NCBI RefSeq assembly: GCF_041860085.1
Contig: NZ_CP124747.1
Span: 6,409,001 to 6,473,000, forward strand
Direction: 5' to 3'
Length of the DNA: 64,000 nt
From: Schlesneria sp. DSM 10557
Lineage (GTDB): Bacteria; Planctomycetota; Planctomycetia; Planctomycetales; Planctomycetaceae
Below, one piece after another: positions 16,036 to 27,000 of this stretch. The translations under genes and the position numbers were made by a program. Every line of letters begins with the position of its first letter. Position 1 is the first letter of the stretch. The notes under the pieces were generated by a model, which did no database searches, had not been told where the DNA came from, and was given only the letters and a program-made list of their open reading frames with translations.

Positions 16036-17109
16036 TCAGCCACGAGCCAGCCGCTCTGCCCGTTGATTGAGTTCGACGGGCACTTTGTCGATGAGCATCT
16101 CGATCACCGCATCGGCATCGATCTTCTGGCTCTGGGCAGCGAACGTCGTGACAAGGCGATGGCGCAGCACCGGGTGCGCCATCGCCTTGATGTCTTCTGT
16201 CATCACGTGAAATCGTCCTTGAAGCAAGGCGCGAGCTTTCGCACCGAGAATCAGATTCTGTCCTGCTCGGGGCCCTGCTCCCCACGAGAGATATTCTTTC
16301 ACAAAGCCTGGTGCATCGGCTTCTCGGGGCCGTGTGGCTCGCACCAGATCTCGTGCGTAAATGAAGACGTGTTCTGCGACGGGAACCCTGCGTACCACTT
16401 CCTGGAGTGCGAGAATCTGTCGACCCGTCAGTGTCACGGTGAGCTGCGGTTCTTCTCCGCTGGTGGTCTGCTTGAGGATTCGCAATTCCTCTGCGGCGTC
16501 AGGGTACTTCACGACGATGTTGAACATAAACCGGTCCAGTTGTGCCTCGGGAAGAGGATAGGTCCCTTCCTGCTCGATCGGATTCTGCGTCGCGAGCACA
16601 AAGAACGGGACGGGCAGTCGATAGGTGTTCGAACCGACCGTGACATGTCTTTCCTGCATGGCTTCCAGCAGCGCCGCCTGCGTCTTGGGTGGAGTGCGGT
16701 TGATTTCATCGGCGAGAAGCACATTGGTAAAAATCGGCCCCTGCATGAATTGAAAAAGGCGTCTTCCGGAGTCGGGGTCTTCCTGGAGAACGTCTGTGCC
16801 AGTGATGTCGGACGGCATGAGGTCCGGGGTGAACTGGATTCGGCGATAGGACAGTTGCAGGATTTTCGCGACGGTGCTGACCAGTAATGTTTTCGCCAGC
16901 CCGGGGACACCCATCAGGAGACAGTGCGACTTGCAGAACATGGCGATCAGCAATTGATCGATAACATCATCCTGTCCGATGATGACCTTACCGATTTCCT
17001 GTCGCAGTCGTGAGTAGGCCGTTGCGAGTCCCCGAATTGCAGCCAGTTCTCGATCGCGGGCTGAGGTGTCAGAGTGCGAGGCTTGGTCATCATTCGCTCT
17101 CACATTCAT
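16036..17109 (-). CDS. MoxR family AAA+ ATPase
   Basis: 357 residues. Walker A is GVPGLAKT, Walker B is [13 protein letters not shown], and the sensor region is [23 protein letters not shown], diagnostic of MoxR proteins. These act as chaperone-like ATPases, usually next to genes for a DUF58 protein, VWA-domain proteins and membrane subunits. Here none is adjacent: the downstream neighbour is the converging ndk, and the upstream spacer is 487 bp. It is either an orphan or its partners lie elsewhere. ATG 17109 follows GAAGG. Confidence 0.93.
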   Translation of the reverse strand: MNVRANDDQASHSDTSARDRELAAIRGLATAYSRLRQEIGKVIIGQDDVIDQLLIAMFCKSHCLLMGVPGLAKTLLVSTVAKILQLSYRRIQFTPDLMPSDITGTDVLQEDPDSGRRLFQFMQGPIFTNVLLADEINRTPPKTQAALLEAMQERHVTVGSNTYRLPVPFFVLATQNPIEQEGTYPLPEAQLDRFMFNIVVKYPDAAEELRILKQTTSGEEPQLTVTLTGRQILALQEVVRRVPVAEHVFIYARDLVRATRPREADAPGFVKEYLSWGAGPRAGQNLILGAKARALLQGRFHVMTEDIKAMAHPVLRHRLVTTFAAQSQKIDADAVIEMLIDKVPVELNQRAERLARG

Positions 17110-17596
17110 CAGATCTGCCTTCGGTGAATCAAGTTGATATCCGCCTAGAGATACGATAGCAGGTCATTGATTTGCAAACCAAATCGAGGCCCGGACACGG
17201 AAATACATTGACATCACGGGAGGGCAGATCGAGCGGTGTGGAGTTGGAGTCATGAGCCCGTTTCGAGTCAAGCTCGTGTCTGACAGGCGGAGTTGGCACG
17301 AAATTGAAAGATTTCTGCGTCGCTCATAAGCCTGTTCGCTGCTGAGAAAGCCGGGAACCAGACCGCAGGTTAGTGAAACCGGGGCGATTGATGGAAGCAG
17401 GCTGGTCATCGCGGCACGTTTTCATGTTGCGATTATTGATAAATTCTAGAAACAGTGTCACCTTGTACCGGTAATTGACGTTCGCTTCCCGGGCGTTGAA
17501 TCTGGAATTTCAGCAGCGTCGCCATCGCACACCACGACGATAGCTCCGGCCATCCAGAAAACTATCCAACTCAATCAAACGCAAGGAACTGCTTCA
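17110..17596. other. Intergenic, divergent promoter region
   Basis: 487 bp between MoxR (minus) and a membrane protein gene (plus). I see no supported coding frame and no clear repeat. Confidence 0.45.
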
Positions 17597-18358
17597 ATGT
17601 CCGGAAACGATCTTTGGGTTGATACTCCTCACGAACCACAGCCTCTTCCGCCGGTTCCGAAAAAACGAATGAGCGGCTGCATGATCGCAGCAATCATCGG
17701 TGGTATTTTCGGCACGTTGGGCCTGCTGGTCTGTTGTGGCGTCTTGGGGTGGCTCGTGACCATGATGATGCCGACCACCACGAATGTTCCCGCGGAAATT
17801 ACCGGGATCGGGAAGAAGGTCCTGGATATCGAACTTCCGCCCGATTTCCAGCCTGAAACCGCAGTGACCGTCGACAATATGTTCATGACGATGCAGCGTG
17901 CGAAGTTCAAGCACAAAGAGGGTAAAGGCGATTTGCTTCTCAGTTCCTTCAAAAGCAAGTTTAATCAACCCGGCCAACCCGCCATGCCAGCGGACCAGTT
18001 GCGTGTGAAGTTCGAGGAAGAGATTCTTAATTCACTCGACGTCAAGAAAATCGATACGCACGACATCGTCATTAATGGTCAGACCGTCAATGCATCGATT
18101 GCTGAAGCAACAGATCGAGCAACGAATCAGGGGGTGCACACGGTCACCGTGGACATTCCCGTTCCAAACGGTCAGTCGTTTATCATGTTAAAGCTGACGG
18201 ATGATGTCTGGGATCAGGACGCCGTCTTGAGAATGCTCTCAGGCGCCAAATCTGAAGCGGTTGAGGAAGTGAAGCCTGAAGCGGCCGAGGAAGCGAAACC
18301 TGAAGCGGTTGAGGAAGTGAAGCCTGAGGCGGTTGAGGAAGTGAAGCCCAACGAATAA
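17597..18358 (+). CDS. Uncharacterised single-pass membrane protein with a repeat tail
   Basis: 253 residues. A short Pro-rich N-terminus (HEPQPLPPVPKKR) leads into one transmembrane segment (about residues 28-58, MIAAIIGGIFGTLGLLVCCG...). An extracytoplasmic domain of about 140 residues, without motifs I recognise, contains VPAEITGIGKKVLDIELPPDF. The layout resembles planctomycete proteins with a Pro-rich N-terminus and a single membrane anchor. The C-terminus is four near-identical 8-residue units of the type EAVEEVKP. ATG 17597 follows AAGGAA. The function is unknown. Confidence 0.75.
   Translation: MSGNDLWVDTPHEPQPLPPVPKKRMSGCMIAAIIGGIFGTLGLLVCCGVLGWLVTMMMPTTTNVPAEITGIGKKVLDIELPPDFQPETAVTVDNMFMTMQRAKFKHKEGKGDLLLSSFKSKFNQPGQPAMPADQLRVKFEEEILNSLDVKKIDTHDIVINGQTVNASIAEATDRATNQGVHTVTVDIPVPNGQSFIMLKLTDDVWDQDAVLRMLSGAKSEAVEEVKPEAAEEAKPEAVEEVKPEAVEEVKPNE
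18254..18349 (+). repeat. 24-bp tandem repeat, four units
   Basis: Four in-frame 24-bp units at 18254, 18278, 18302 and 18326, coding for EAVEEVKP variants at the end of the membrane protein. Units 1 and 3 are identical. Variation in copy number between strains would not shift the frame. Confidence 0.9.
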
Positions 18359-18384
18359 GTTTGCTGGCGGGTGGGGACCAGTCA

Positions 18385-19290
18385 CTAGGCCACGTCGCGA
18401 CGCCGATCCTCTCGGGATCGGCCGTCCGACCCGGTTGGCCTTGAACGGCGAATCGGCCGTGATGACTGTTCCCGTTGTTCTAAAGATTGACTCAAGCGGT
18501 GGATCTCGTCGCGCAGGTTGTCGATCCGCCAGGTGACTTCACTGACCGTTTGCTCCATGCCACTCGAGATGAGCGTCACCACCCCCAGGAACAGTAGCAT
18601 CTGTCCGACGGCAGCGGTCAGCCAGCCGGTCGGCATGTAGTTCGGTGGACCGCCGAAATAGCTCCACATGATCAACACAGTGCCACAGGTGAGCAGGGCG
18701 ACGCCACCGTAGGCACACAACTGCCCGGCGAGTGTCGTCCAGCTTGAGCCGCGGTTCAACTGCTTTTGAAGGGCTTCCAGGACGACACGATCGTGGGCCT
18801 GTCTGGATTCATCGTCCACCAGTGTCAGGTCAACTTTGGGGCCTGACTTTTGAGTGGACCGCTCACGGCCGGACGAACTCGGAGTTCGAACGCGTTCTGC
18901 GACGGGATCGGTCGCTTCATCGAGATCCTGCTTGATCCGGGCCGCATAGGAGGGATCACCCAGATCCGCAAACGGCGCCCGGCTGGGGAGCTTTGAGGAG
19001 ATCAGCGACTCGAGTTGTGCATCGATGGGATCAGACGAGGGGATCGGTCGAGTGACCTTGGCACCTGCGCTGCTCGCGGTCGATGCAGGGACTTCAAGAT
19101 TTTGCGCCGACCAGCGTGCGAGCAGCTCGCGGGCGTCTCGTTCGGCTTCAATGGTTTTCGGAGCAACGGCGACCCGGGGCGTTTCAATCGCTGCCACGCC
19201 GAGTTCCATTTGGCAGCGTGCGCAGAGCATCCGACGGTTGTCCGTGGACAACTCGGCCGCGACATCTGCCCGGCACGATGAGCACCACAT
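18385..19290 (-). CDS. Uncharacterised zinc-ribbon membrane protein
   Basis: 301 residues. The N-terminus has a CxxC...CxxC zinc ribbon (CSSC at residues 3-6, CARC about 20 later). A long polar linker with Ser/Pro/Glu follows (about 40-185). Two transmembrane segments (AYGGVALLTCGTVLIMW and MLLFLGVVTLISSG) come next, then a heptad-like helix WRIDNLRDEIHRLSQSLEQ and a basic Arg/Ser-rich tail. This layout (ribbon, linker, two helices, coiled coil) suggests a membrane-anchored scaffold with both ends cytoplasmic; that is inference. Ends 26 bp from the converging gene at 17597-18358. Confidence 0.75.
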   Translation of the reverse strand: MWCSSCRADVAAELSTDNRRMLCARCQMELGVAAIETPRVAVAPKTIEAERDARELLARWSAQNLEVPASTASSAGAKVTRPIPSSDPIDAQLESLISSKLPSRAPFADLGDPSYAARIKQDLDEATDPVAERVRTPSSSGRERSTQKSGPKVDLTLVDDESRQAHDRVVLEALQKQLNRGSSWTTLAGQLCAYGGVALLTCGTVLIMWSYFGGPPNYMPTGWLTAAVGQMLLFLGVVTLISSGMEQTVSEVTWRIDNLRDEIHRLSQSLEQREQSSRPIRRSRPTGSDGRSREDRRRDVA

Positions 19291-19881
19291 CAGGTCATTT
19301 CCGCGAGGTTAAATCTCGAACAAACTTTCCAGTGCCACTACATGGAAGCGATGACAGCTGGTCGCGGAAGCTATCGGGACATTGTGTTTCATGCAAGATC
19401 GGTTATCGCGGGAGCGGAGCCACGGGGCTTGCCCGGTCGCTGTCGGGTGTTACCTCGCGGTGAAGACTTCCGCTTCGTCCGGTTCGTGTTCAGGTGCGAG
19501 AATCGCGTCCATTCGCGCTTCATGCGAAGGGGCTTGCTCCACCGCCTGCTGAAGGCTTGAAAAATGATCATCAGGGCGAGAACTCGACGAATCCTTCGAA
19601 GTCAGCGATTGACTCGAATGCCCGCCCTGTGATGTTGTCGTGCCGGTTCAAGAAGATTGCGGGGTGGGATAAGAGGGGAAGTCGAGCCGGTGGGCCGCCA
19701 GTTCCGGAAACGTGAGCTCGTAGCACTTTAATTGAGTGTGGTTGGAATGCTGGCTCGTTTCCTGTTCGCGATGGGGTTCCCGATTTGGGGATCGCACGAT
19801 CGAGGCGGCCTCAAACTGCCCGAGTTCGAGTCAATCTGGCTGCACCTGTGCCGCCATGAAAAACCAGGAACTGCGAAACGA
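19291..19881. other. Intergenic region, no feature recognised
   Basis: 591 bp on the 3' side of greA and 5' of the zinc-ribbon gene. Only short overlapping open frames with no recognisable product. Confidence 0.45.
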
Positions 19882-20361
19882 TCACGTCTCTTCGATCTCG
19901 GTGATTTCATAGTTCGTCACACCGCGAGGTGCCTGGAATTCAACCCGATCTCCCACTTTCTTGTGCATGAGAGCCGTCGCGAGCGGTGAGGCGGTGAGGA
20001 TCTTCATAACGTCGCTGGTGTAGTCCTCTTCACCTGGACCCACAAACTCATACTGCTCGATCGAGTTGTCGCTCAGATCTTTGACAGTGACGCGTGTGCC
20101 AAAGGTCACAATGCCCTTTGGCAGACTGGATTTATCAACGATATAGCAGTCTGCGAGAGTCGATTTCAGTGAGTTAATGCGCGCCTGAAGCATCCCCTGA
20201 GCTTCACGCTGACCATGGTATTCTGCATTTTCGCGAAGGTCCCCTTCATCACGTGCATCTGCAATCGCCTGTGCGATCTTGGGCATTTCCACTTCTTCAA
20301 GCTGACGCAGCTCTTCCTTCTTCTTTTCGTACCCTTCTCGCGAAATTGGCTGCCGTTCCAT
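19882..20361 (-). CDS. greA: Transcription elongation factor GreA
   Basis: 159 residues. GreA enters the RNA polymerase secondary channel and stimulates cleavage of backtracked RNA. The N-terminal coiled coil has the acidic tip sequence [15 protein letters not shown] with the conserved Asp and Glu. The C-terminal FKBP-like domain includes [19 protein letters not shown] and the [18 protein letters not shown] block. Length and domain order are standard. It is preceded by a 303-bp spacer carrying the terminator of the next upstream gene, so it has its own promoter. Confidence 0.96.
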   Translation of the reverse strand: MERQPISREGYEKKKEELRQLEEVEMPKIAQAIADARDEGDLRENAEYHGQREAQGMLQARINSLKSTLADCYIVDKSSLPKGIVTFGTRVTVKDLSDNSIEQYEFVGPGEEDYTSDVMKILTASPLATALMHKKVGDRVEFQAPRGVTNYEITEIEET

Positions 20362-20664
20362 TGTCTATTCCTCAATCCAAATTCAAAAACCTGAGTTGGC
20401 GAGAGCCCGCTTCGAAGCGAGTGGGGCCCCTCCAACTCGCACCGCAGATCAACACGAAAAAGCAAGCACGGGCGACGGTGATGTCGCCCGTGCAATTCTC
20501 ACTTCATCATCGATGGCCAACGGACCGGGAAGAATCCCCCCAGTGCACCAGGATCGAATCCTCATCGAACACTTTTCCGGCAGGGTTGGAAACTGCCGTT
20601 GGTCGCATAATGCAGCGAAACGCTGATCGCTTCTACAACATTATACCATCGCCCCAAGGGGACG
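20362..20664. other. Spacer between greA and oxidoreductase genes
   Basis: 303 bp holding the terminator at 20455-20493; the remainder, nearer greA, presumably contains its promoter. No coding frame is supported. Confidence 0.5.
20455..20493 (-). terminator. Rho-independent terminator of the oxidoreductase gene
   Basis: Perfect 11-bp stem GCACGGGCGAC/GTCGCCCGTGC (20466-20476, 20483-20493), 6-nt loop, followed on the minus strand by TTGCTTTTT. It lies about 170 bp past the stop at 20665, leaving a fairly long 3' untranslated region. Confidence 0.88.
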
Positions 20665-21801
20665 CTATCCGACTTCGGTCCAACTTCCTGACTTTGCACT
20701 TTTCAGCACAGCATCGCAAATTTTCTGCGTTTCCAGGGCTTCCCGGAAGGTTGGCGAGACAGAGACACCTTTGTCGACACCTTGCAGGAAATCAGCGACG
20801 TGGTGAACAAATGTGTGCTCATAGCCGATCTGCAGACCGGGAACCCACCAGTTGCCCATGTAGGGGTGATCGCCGTCGGTGATATGGATCGACCGCCAGG
20901 CTCGCAGGTTTCCTTCATCACGGTGATCGAACCACTGCAGACGGTGCAGATCGTGAAGATCCCACTTGATTGACGCGTGTTCGCCGTTGATTTCAAACGT
21001 GTACAGTGCCTTGTGGCCTCGTGCGTAACGAGTCGATTCAAAGAGTCCCAGCGACCCGTTTCCAAACCGGCACATAAAGGTACAGGCGTCGTCGATACCA
21101 ACTTTCTCGACCTTGCCCGTCAGCGTGTGTTTACGCTCCTTCACGAACGTTTCGGTCATGGCAGTCACGTTCTTGACGTCACCGTTCAGCCAGATGGCTG
21201 TGTCGATACAGTGAGCGAGCAGGTCACCCGTGACTCCGCTTCCTGCTGCGGCGGCGTCGAGCCGCCACAAGGCCGCGCCCCCTTGAGGCAGGTCCGCCGA
21301 GATGGTCCAGTCCTGCAGGAAGTTTGCACGATAGTGGAAGATTCGCCCCAGTTTCCCGGAATCGATCAACTGCTTGGCGAACGTGACGGCGGGAACGCGG
21401 CGGTAGTTGTACCAGACCGTGTTCAGTACCTTGGCCTTTTCGACCGCCTGGCACATCTCTTCGCCTTGCGCGGTATCCATGGCGAGTGGCTTCTCGCAGA
21501 GGATCATCTTGCCATTCTCGGCAGCAGCGATGGCAATGTCACGATGCAGGTTGTTGGGAGTACAGATATCAATCGCGTCGATATCTTTACGTTCGACCAG
21601 CTTGCGCCAGTCGGTTTCGATTGATTCGTAACCCCAGCGATCGGCAAACGCCTTGACCTTTTCGGCATCCCGCGCGCAGACGGCCTTCAAGACAGGATGA
21701 TGCTCGGAATCAAAAAAGTGGTTGACTTTACGATAGGCATTGGAATGGGTTCGACCCATAAACCCGTAACCCACCATTCCGATTCGCAAAGGCTTTGCCA
21801 T
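20665..21801 (-). CDS. Gfo/Idh/MocA family NAD(P)-dependent oxidoreductase
   Basis: 378 residues. N-terminal Rossmann loop [16 protein letters not shown], then [12 protein letters not shown] and LCEKPLAM with the conserved EKP. The catalytic-domain His is in [30 protein letters not shown] and the H-rich end segments match family members often annotated as predicted sugar dehydrogenases. No signal peptide. ATG 21801 has GAGGAG about 12 nt upstream. It is only about 30-45 percent alike by eye to the other two family members in the window, so these are different subfamilies. Confidence 0.92.
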   Translation of the reverse strand: MAKPLRIGMVGYGFMGRTHSNAYRKVNHFFDSEHHPVLKAVCARDAEKVKAFADRWGYESIETDWRKLVERKDIDAIDICTPNNLHRDIAIAAAENGKMILCEKPLAMDTAQGEEMCQAVEKAKVLNTVWYNYRRVPAVTFAKQLIDSGKLGRIFHYRANFLQDWTISADLPQGGAALWRLDAAAAGSGVTGDLLAHCIDTAIWLNGDVKNVTAMTETFVKERKHTLTGKVEKVGIDDACTFMCRFGNGSLGLFESTRYARGHKALYTFEINGEHASIKWDLHDLHRLQWFDHRDEGNLRAWRSIHITDGDHPYMGNWWVPGLQIGYEHTFVHHVADFLQGVDKGVSVSPTFREALETQKICDAVLKSAKSGSWTEVG

Positions 21802-22606
21802 GATCTCGTCTGTCTCCTCAAATCCCGGGTGAGTCTTTTTTATTGGCGATTCACCCGGTTCCCCATGTCTAGATGAGAGATTGTCGTTGAATCTGCCGAT
21901 GGGCAGGCATCATACGCAGTGCCCGTTGCCACCTGCAAACACGTCCTGCTTCCTGATGGCCGACATGTCTTCGAAGGCCCGGCGTCCGGTCCGGTGGAGT
22001 GATCTTCCTATTTCGGATTTCATTCCACTCGAATTCCACGAGGAAATCCAGTGCACCACGAATGACGTACGAATTCACCGTTCACAAGTTCGCAAGCGGT
22101 AGAGTTTCACCCATCGACATAATCGCGATTGTTCGGTGAGGGAAATCTCTGCAGAGACTTATTCGTCCCCCATGCTGACGAGGTGAAATCGAACGTAAGA
22201 TTCATCTGTTAGTTATGTTACGGCTCGATCGACGACTCCATCAACGCGAGGTTTCATCGATCCGATCCGTTCTCTGTGACTGTTGGCAACTGCTGGACCT
22301 GGCGTCATTTCTCGAATTCCGGCCCCTGGGTGGCCTCACACCATTGAGTTCATTGGCAATTGGTGAAGTGAGGGAGAGGCGAGTTCGCACTCCACGGCTC
22401 CGTCCTTGGGAAAGAAAATGGAACGAGTTCGTCACCGTTCATCTGGTCATTCCCTCCGGTGACCGACGTCATCGATCGGCAAGAGGAAACGCGCCAAGAT
22501 GAGGGTACATCAATCGCCCTCGACAGAAACCGGCCCCAATGCTGCGGCGTTGGCTGCAGACCTCATTGGGTATTGCGGGGACTGCATCCACTGCCCCTGG
22601 CGGCGA
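21802..22606. other. Intergenic region with a leader hairpin
   Basis: 805 bp. CCGGGTGA (21825-21832) pairs with TCACCCGG (21851-21858), placing an 8-bp hairpin in the 5' leader of the oxidoreductase just upstream of its ribosome-binding site. The remaining 750 bp show only short, unrecognisable frames. Confidence 0.5.
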
Positions 22607-24031
22607 CTATCTTAGGAGCCTCGGCTCCAGTTCTGCTTTCGTAATCGCGATGTCGGTCAGGCTTCCCGGCAGACCGTCGTGCGGGTATGTCAATTTTTTA
22701 TGGTCCAGGCCCAGTGCGTGAAGCAGAGTCGCGTGCAGGTCGTGAACCGTTACCACATCCTGAACCGCTTTGTAGCTGAAGTCGTCCGTCTGGCCATGGC
22801 AATAGCCCGCCTTAAAGCCCCCTCCGGCCAGCCAGAGCGAATTGGCATGTCGGTTGTGGTCTCGCCCGTCTTTCCCCTGAGACACAGGCAACCGTCCGAA
22901 CTCTCCGCCCCACATCACGATTGTGCGATCAAGCAAGCCTCGCTGTTTCAAATCGCGTACGAGTGCAGCACTGGGTTGGTCACTGCGGGCGCACAGTGAC
23001 TTCAGCGTGGCGGCATTATTGCTATGCGTATCCCACGGCTGACCTGCCAGAAACAATTGGACAAACCGGACTCCTCGTTCGACGAGCCGTCGAGCAATCA
23101 GGCATCGGGTGCCATATTCCGCCGTCGCGGGGTTGTCGAGACCGTACATCGCTTTCGTTGCTTCTGACTCTTGCGACAGATCAAGTGCTTCCGGAACGGT
23201 CGCCTGCATCCGGGCGGCAATTTCAAAGTTGTTGATACGAGCCGCGAGTTCCGTATTGTTCGGGTAGGAGCGCAGGTGCGTCTTGTTCAACGATTCGAGC
23301 AGTTCCAGTTGCCTTGCGCGGGCTCCCGGGGTGATCCCCGCGGGAGTCGCAAGATTCGGGACAGGCGTCGTACCGGGACGGAACGCGGTTCCCTGATAGG
23401 CGGCAGGCAGCCATCCTGCGGTCCAGTTTCGGACACTATCCACCGGCATTCCCCCCGGATCGGTCAGCACGACATACGCGGGGAGATTTTGATTGACGGT
23501 ACCCAGGCCATAGGTCACCCAGGAACCCCAGGTGGGATAGCCAGCCTGGAACTTACCGCTGTGAATCAATCGCAGTGCGGATTCATGATCGACAGACTCG
23601 GTTGTGACCGAGCGAATGAGCGTCAGGTCGTCCACGATCGTAGCGGTGTGCGGCAACAAGTCACTCAGTTCGATTCCTGATTCTCCGCGCGGTTCAAATT
23701 TGAACGGCGAGGCGAGCAGGTTCCCCTTCTGGCCGGGGAAGTGGATCTCGAGGTCTCCCTCGTATGGTTTGCCATCATATTTCGTCAGCTCGGGCTTCGG
23801 ATCAAACAGATCCATCTGACTGGGGCCGCCGTGCTGAAACAGGCTGATCACCGCATCGGCGCGGGCCGGATGGTGCGTCCCCAGCGCTAAGGGAGAGCTT
23901 GAACTCCCCAACGGTGCCGCTGACGCCCGTTCCTGATTCAGCAGGTGGGCCAAAGCCAGTCCCCCGAGATTTCCCGCAGAATAGCTCAGGAACGCTCGGC
24001 GATTCGGAAGAAAATGTTCGGCGCAGTGCAT
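22607..24031 (-). CDS. DUF1501 domain-containing exported protein
   Basis: 474 residues. The N-terminus has the twin-arginine-like NRRAFLSYSAGNLGGLALAHLL signal. Family blocks: FQHGGPSQMDLFDPKPEL, the DLTLIRSVTTESVDHESAL region, LARRLVERGVRFVQLF, WDTH, and WGGEFGRLPVSQG followed by DGRDHNRHANSLWLAGGG. This is the classic form that is co-transcribed with a PSD1/DUF1549/DUF1553 protein; the partner ends 36 bp upstream and both are on the minus strand. The pair is believed to act outside the cytoplasm, possibly in polysaccharide or sulfated-glycan use, but this is not proven. Confidence 0.92.
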   Translation of the reverse strand: MHCAEHFLPNRRAFLSYSAGNLGGLALAHLLNQERASAAPLGSSSSPLALGTHHPARADAVISLFQHGGPSQMDLFDPKPELTKYDGKPYEGDLEIHFPGQKGNLLASPFKFEPRGESGIELSDLLPHTATIVDDLTLIRSVTTESVDHESALRLIHSGKFQAGYPTWGSWVTYGLGTVNQNLPAYVVLTDPGGMPVDSVRNWTAGWLPAAYQGTAFRPGTTPVPNLATPAGITPGARARQLELLESLNKTHLRSYPNNTELAARINNFEIAARMQATVPEALDLSQESEATKAMYGLDNPATAEYGTRCLIARRLVERGVRFVQLFLAGQPWDTHSNNAATLKSLCARSDQPSAALVRDLKQRGLLDRTIVMWGGEFGRLPVSQGKDGRDHNRHANSLWLAGGGFKAGYCHGQTDDFSYKAVQDVVTVHDLHATLLHALGLDHKKLTYPHDGLPGSLTDIAITKAELEPRLLR

Positions 24032-24067
24032 GGCAATATCAACTCGCTGAGATGCTGGGCCAGATAT

Positions 24068-27000
24068 TTATTCGATGTAGAGGAATGCATTGATCGAAAG
24101 TAACAGGTTTGTGAAATCGACCCAGGCCCGTTCCTCCGCATCAGCCTGACCAGGATATTCAGCAGGTTGCCGTTCGAGAAAGTCGATCGCAAAAGCTGAC
24201 TCATCGGAGGTGGCAGGCCGACCAACCGCCAGTTCAAAGGCGTAGTCAATTCGTCGTGTCAGTGGTCCTTCCACGTCGGACAAGACCCGTTTTGCGAAAG
24301 CCGCAGACCGGCTTCGGACGAATTCCGAATTCAGAAGTTTGAGTGACTGCAGAGGAATGGTCGTCGGGATCCGCAGAGTGCAGTTGGCGACAATCGACGG
24401 TGAGTCGAAGACTTCCAGAATCCCCGGCACTTGAGTGCGACGTTGCTGGAGGTAGATGCTGCGTCTCAAGGCTCCGTCCGTCGCTTCCTTAACAACCACG
24501 TCCCCTTCCGCATCGTGCGCCGTGGGCACGTACGGACCACCGTGCCTCAGGTCCAGCTCACCCGCGATTGCGAGCATCGAGTCTCGAATGCTTTCGGCAT
24601 CCATCCGATTCAGCGGGAATCGCCACAAGAGCTGGTTGGATGGGTCGATGTTCTCGCCCCTCTCGTGAGGGACGCTCGACTGGCGGTAGGCGGCGGAGTG
24701 GAGTATCAGGCGATGGAACGACTTTGCACTCCAGCCGCTCCGAATCAGTTCACTCGCCAGGTATTCCAGCAGCTCGGGATGAGTCGGTGCGACGCCGGAG
24801 TATCCCAGGTTTTCAGGCGTGGGAGCCAGCCCCGTCCCGAAGTGGTGCTGCCACCAGCGATTGGCTGTAACACGAGCCAGCAGGCTGGCGGCTCGCGAGT
24901 CGGGCTGCGTCAGCCAGCGAGCCAGAGCCAGACGGCTTCCGGTGGAACCGGTCACTTCCGGCGTCCGCCCCAGCAGCGTTGAAGGGTTGGTCTCCTCTGC
25001 CAGCACTTCCGGCGCACGAGCGTCAACTTTTTCGCTGCGGTTTTTGTAGACCCCGCGCTCCAGCAGGTAAACCTCGGGAGCTTCTGCCGACAGATCCATC
25101 GCGGCCGCGATAAGTCCCGGATGTCGGGGTCGGCGGGCTTCGATCTGGCGAATCTCAGTCTCGTGTTCCGCCCGCTTCCTGGCGACTCGCTTTGCAAGCT
25201 CTTCACGGAAGGCGAGTGCATCAGGAGTTGTCTCACCGGTCTCAATCAGGACGTTGTCGACGGTAAAACTGCGACCGCAGCAGTATTCAAACCCGAATCC
25301 GCCGTCGGGCAGGTCTTTCTCTGTGAGAGTGATCGACTGGGTTTCGACAGCTCCGTCGAAGACATGGGCCAGTTGGTACTTGCCGCCACCCATGTTTGTC
25401 ACCTGCACTCCGTAGTTGTGGCCAGGGAGGCATTTCTGCTGACTGATCGATCCCACACCGCGGCTGCCGGTCCCGGGGTAGTCGACGTGAACCGTAACTC
25501 CACCCGACGCGGCCCCGTCCAGTAGAATATTACCCGCCACAGTATCTTCAGCGTCGTTGAAATCTCGCAGAGCGATCAGGAAACCGACGTAGTCGGCACC
25601 TGTCACCAGATCGAACGTGACGCGGATCCAGTTTCCTTCCTGGTCTGGTGTCCAATCGAAAATTTGTCGGGTGCTGCAGGCACGATCACCACTGCCACCG
25701 GACTCGATGATCTGCAGTCGGCCGTCAGAAGCCCTCGCAGCCGGGGCTTCAGTGGCATCAATGTTGATTGCGGGTTGCCCCGCCGGTGCGGCATCGCCCG
25801 GTGCAAAATTGGCCCACGTGTCAGCCAGTTTTCTGGCAGCCCCGTCGAAGTCATCGCGAAATACGGGTTTCCCCGCTTCTCTGTTCGCACGAATCCATTC
25901 GCGGTATTGCTCCCGAGCGGCTGCAATTTCGTCATTGATCTTCTGAATTGTTGTTTCGTAGGCCGCAATCTGTTCTGGCGACCCGACAGTCACTTGTCTG
26001 GCGTTGGGGGTGACCCACTTGTCGACGTTAAATACGGGGAACAGAACGGCTTGCAGCTGGTAGTAGTCTTTCTGTCGGAGCGGCTCAAATTTGTGGTCGT
26101 GGCAGCGTGCGCACTGGACGGTGATTCCTAGAAGTGCGGATCCGATGATCTGGAGTTCCCCTTCCAGCACAGCGTAGCGGTCGGCCCGAACTTCATCTTC
26201 ATTCCCGTCACTGCTGTCGGTCCCGTCAGGGCTGTTGCGGAGAAAATGGGTCGCTTCGAGTAACTCGATCGTCTCGGGCGAACCGTCAAATCCCGGCCGG
26301 TCGATTCGTGCGAGTTCATCTCCGGCGAGTTGCTCAATGATGAATCGATCGAACGGCTTGTCCGCATTGATGGAGCGAATGACATAGTCGCGGTAACGGA
26401 ATGCCAGAGGACGATCAGTATCCGCGCCGAAATAGCCATTGGAGTCCGCGTAGCCAGCCGCGTCGAGCCAATGCTTTCCCCACCGTTCACCGTATCGAGC
26501 CGAGGCGAGAAATCTCTCAACCATCTGTTCATAGGCGTGCTCATGCGGATCGTTGAGGAACAGCCGGATCTCGTCCCGCGTCGGAGGAACACCCGTCAGA
26601 TCAAGGCTGACCCGGCGGATGAGACGGCGCCGATCGGCTTCGGTATTCAGCGTTAACCCGGCTTTTTCAAGCTCTTTCAAGAGAAATGCATCGACCGGAG
26701 TCAGGACTCGGGGTGCATCAATGACCGGGGGGACTTCTTTCGGCACAAGTTTCTGGAAGGCCCAGTGCTCGTCCCCATCCGCGACGGGAGAGACGGATTC
26801 GGGCAACCCCGATGCACCCTGAGCGATCCAGTGACGCAGCAGTTCCTTTTCTTCCTGCGTCAGCGGTTCGTCGGGGGGCATGGCATCGGTTTCGACGCGT
26901 TGCCAGAGCAGACTTTCAGCAGGGTTTCCCGCGATGACGGCGATACCGGAATGTCCCCCGCGGGCAATTCCAGAGGGTAATGCAAGACTCAGCCCTCCTT

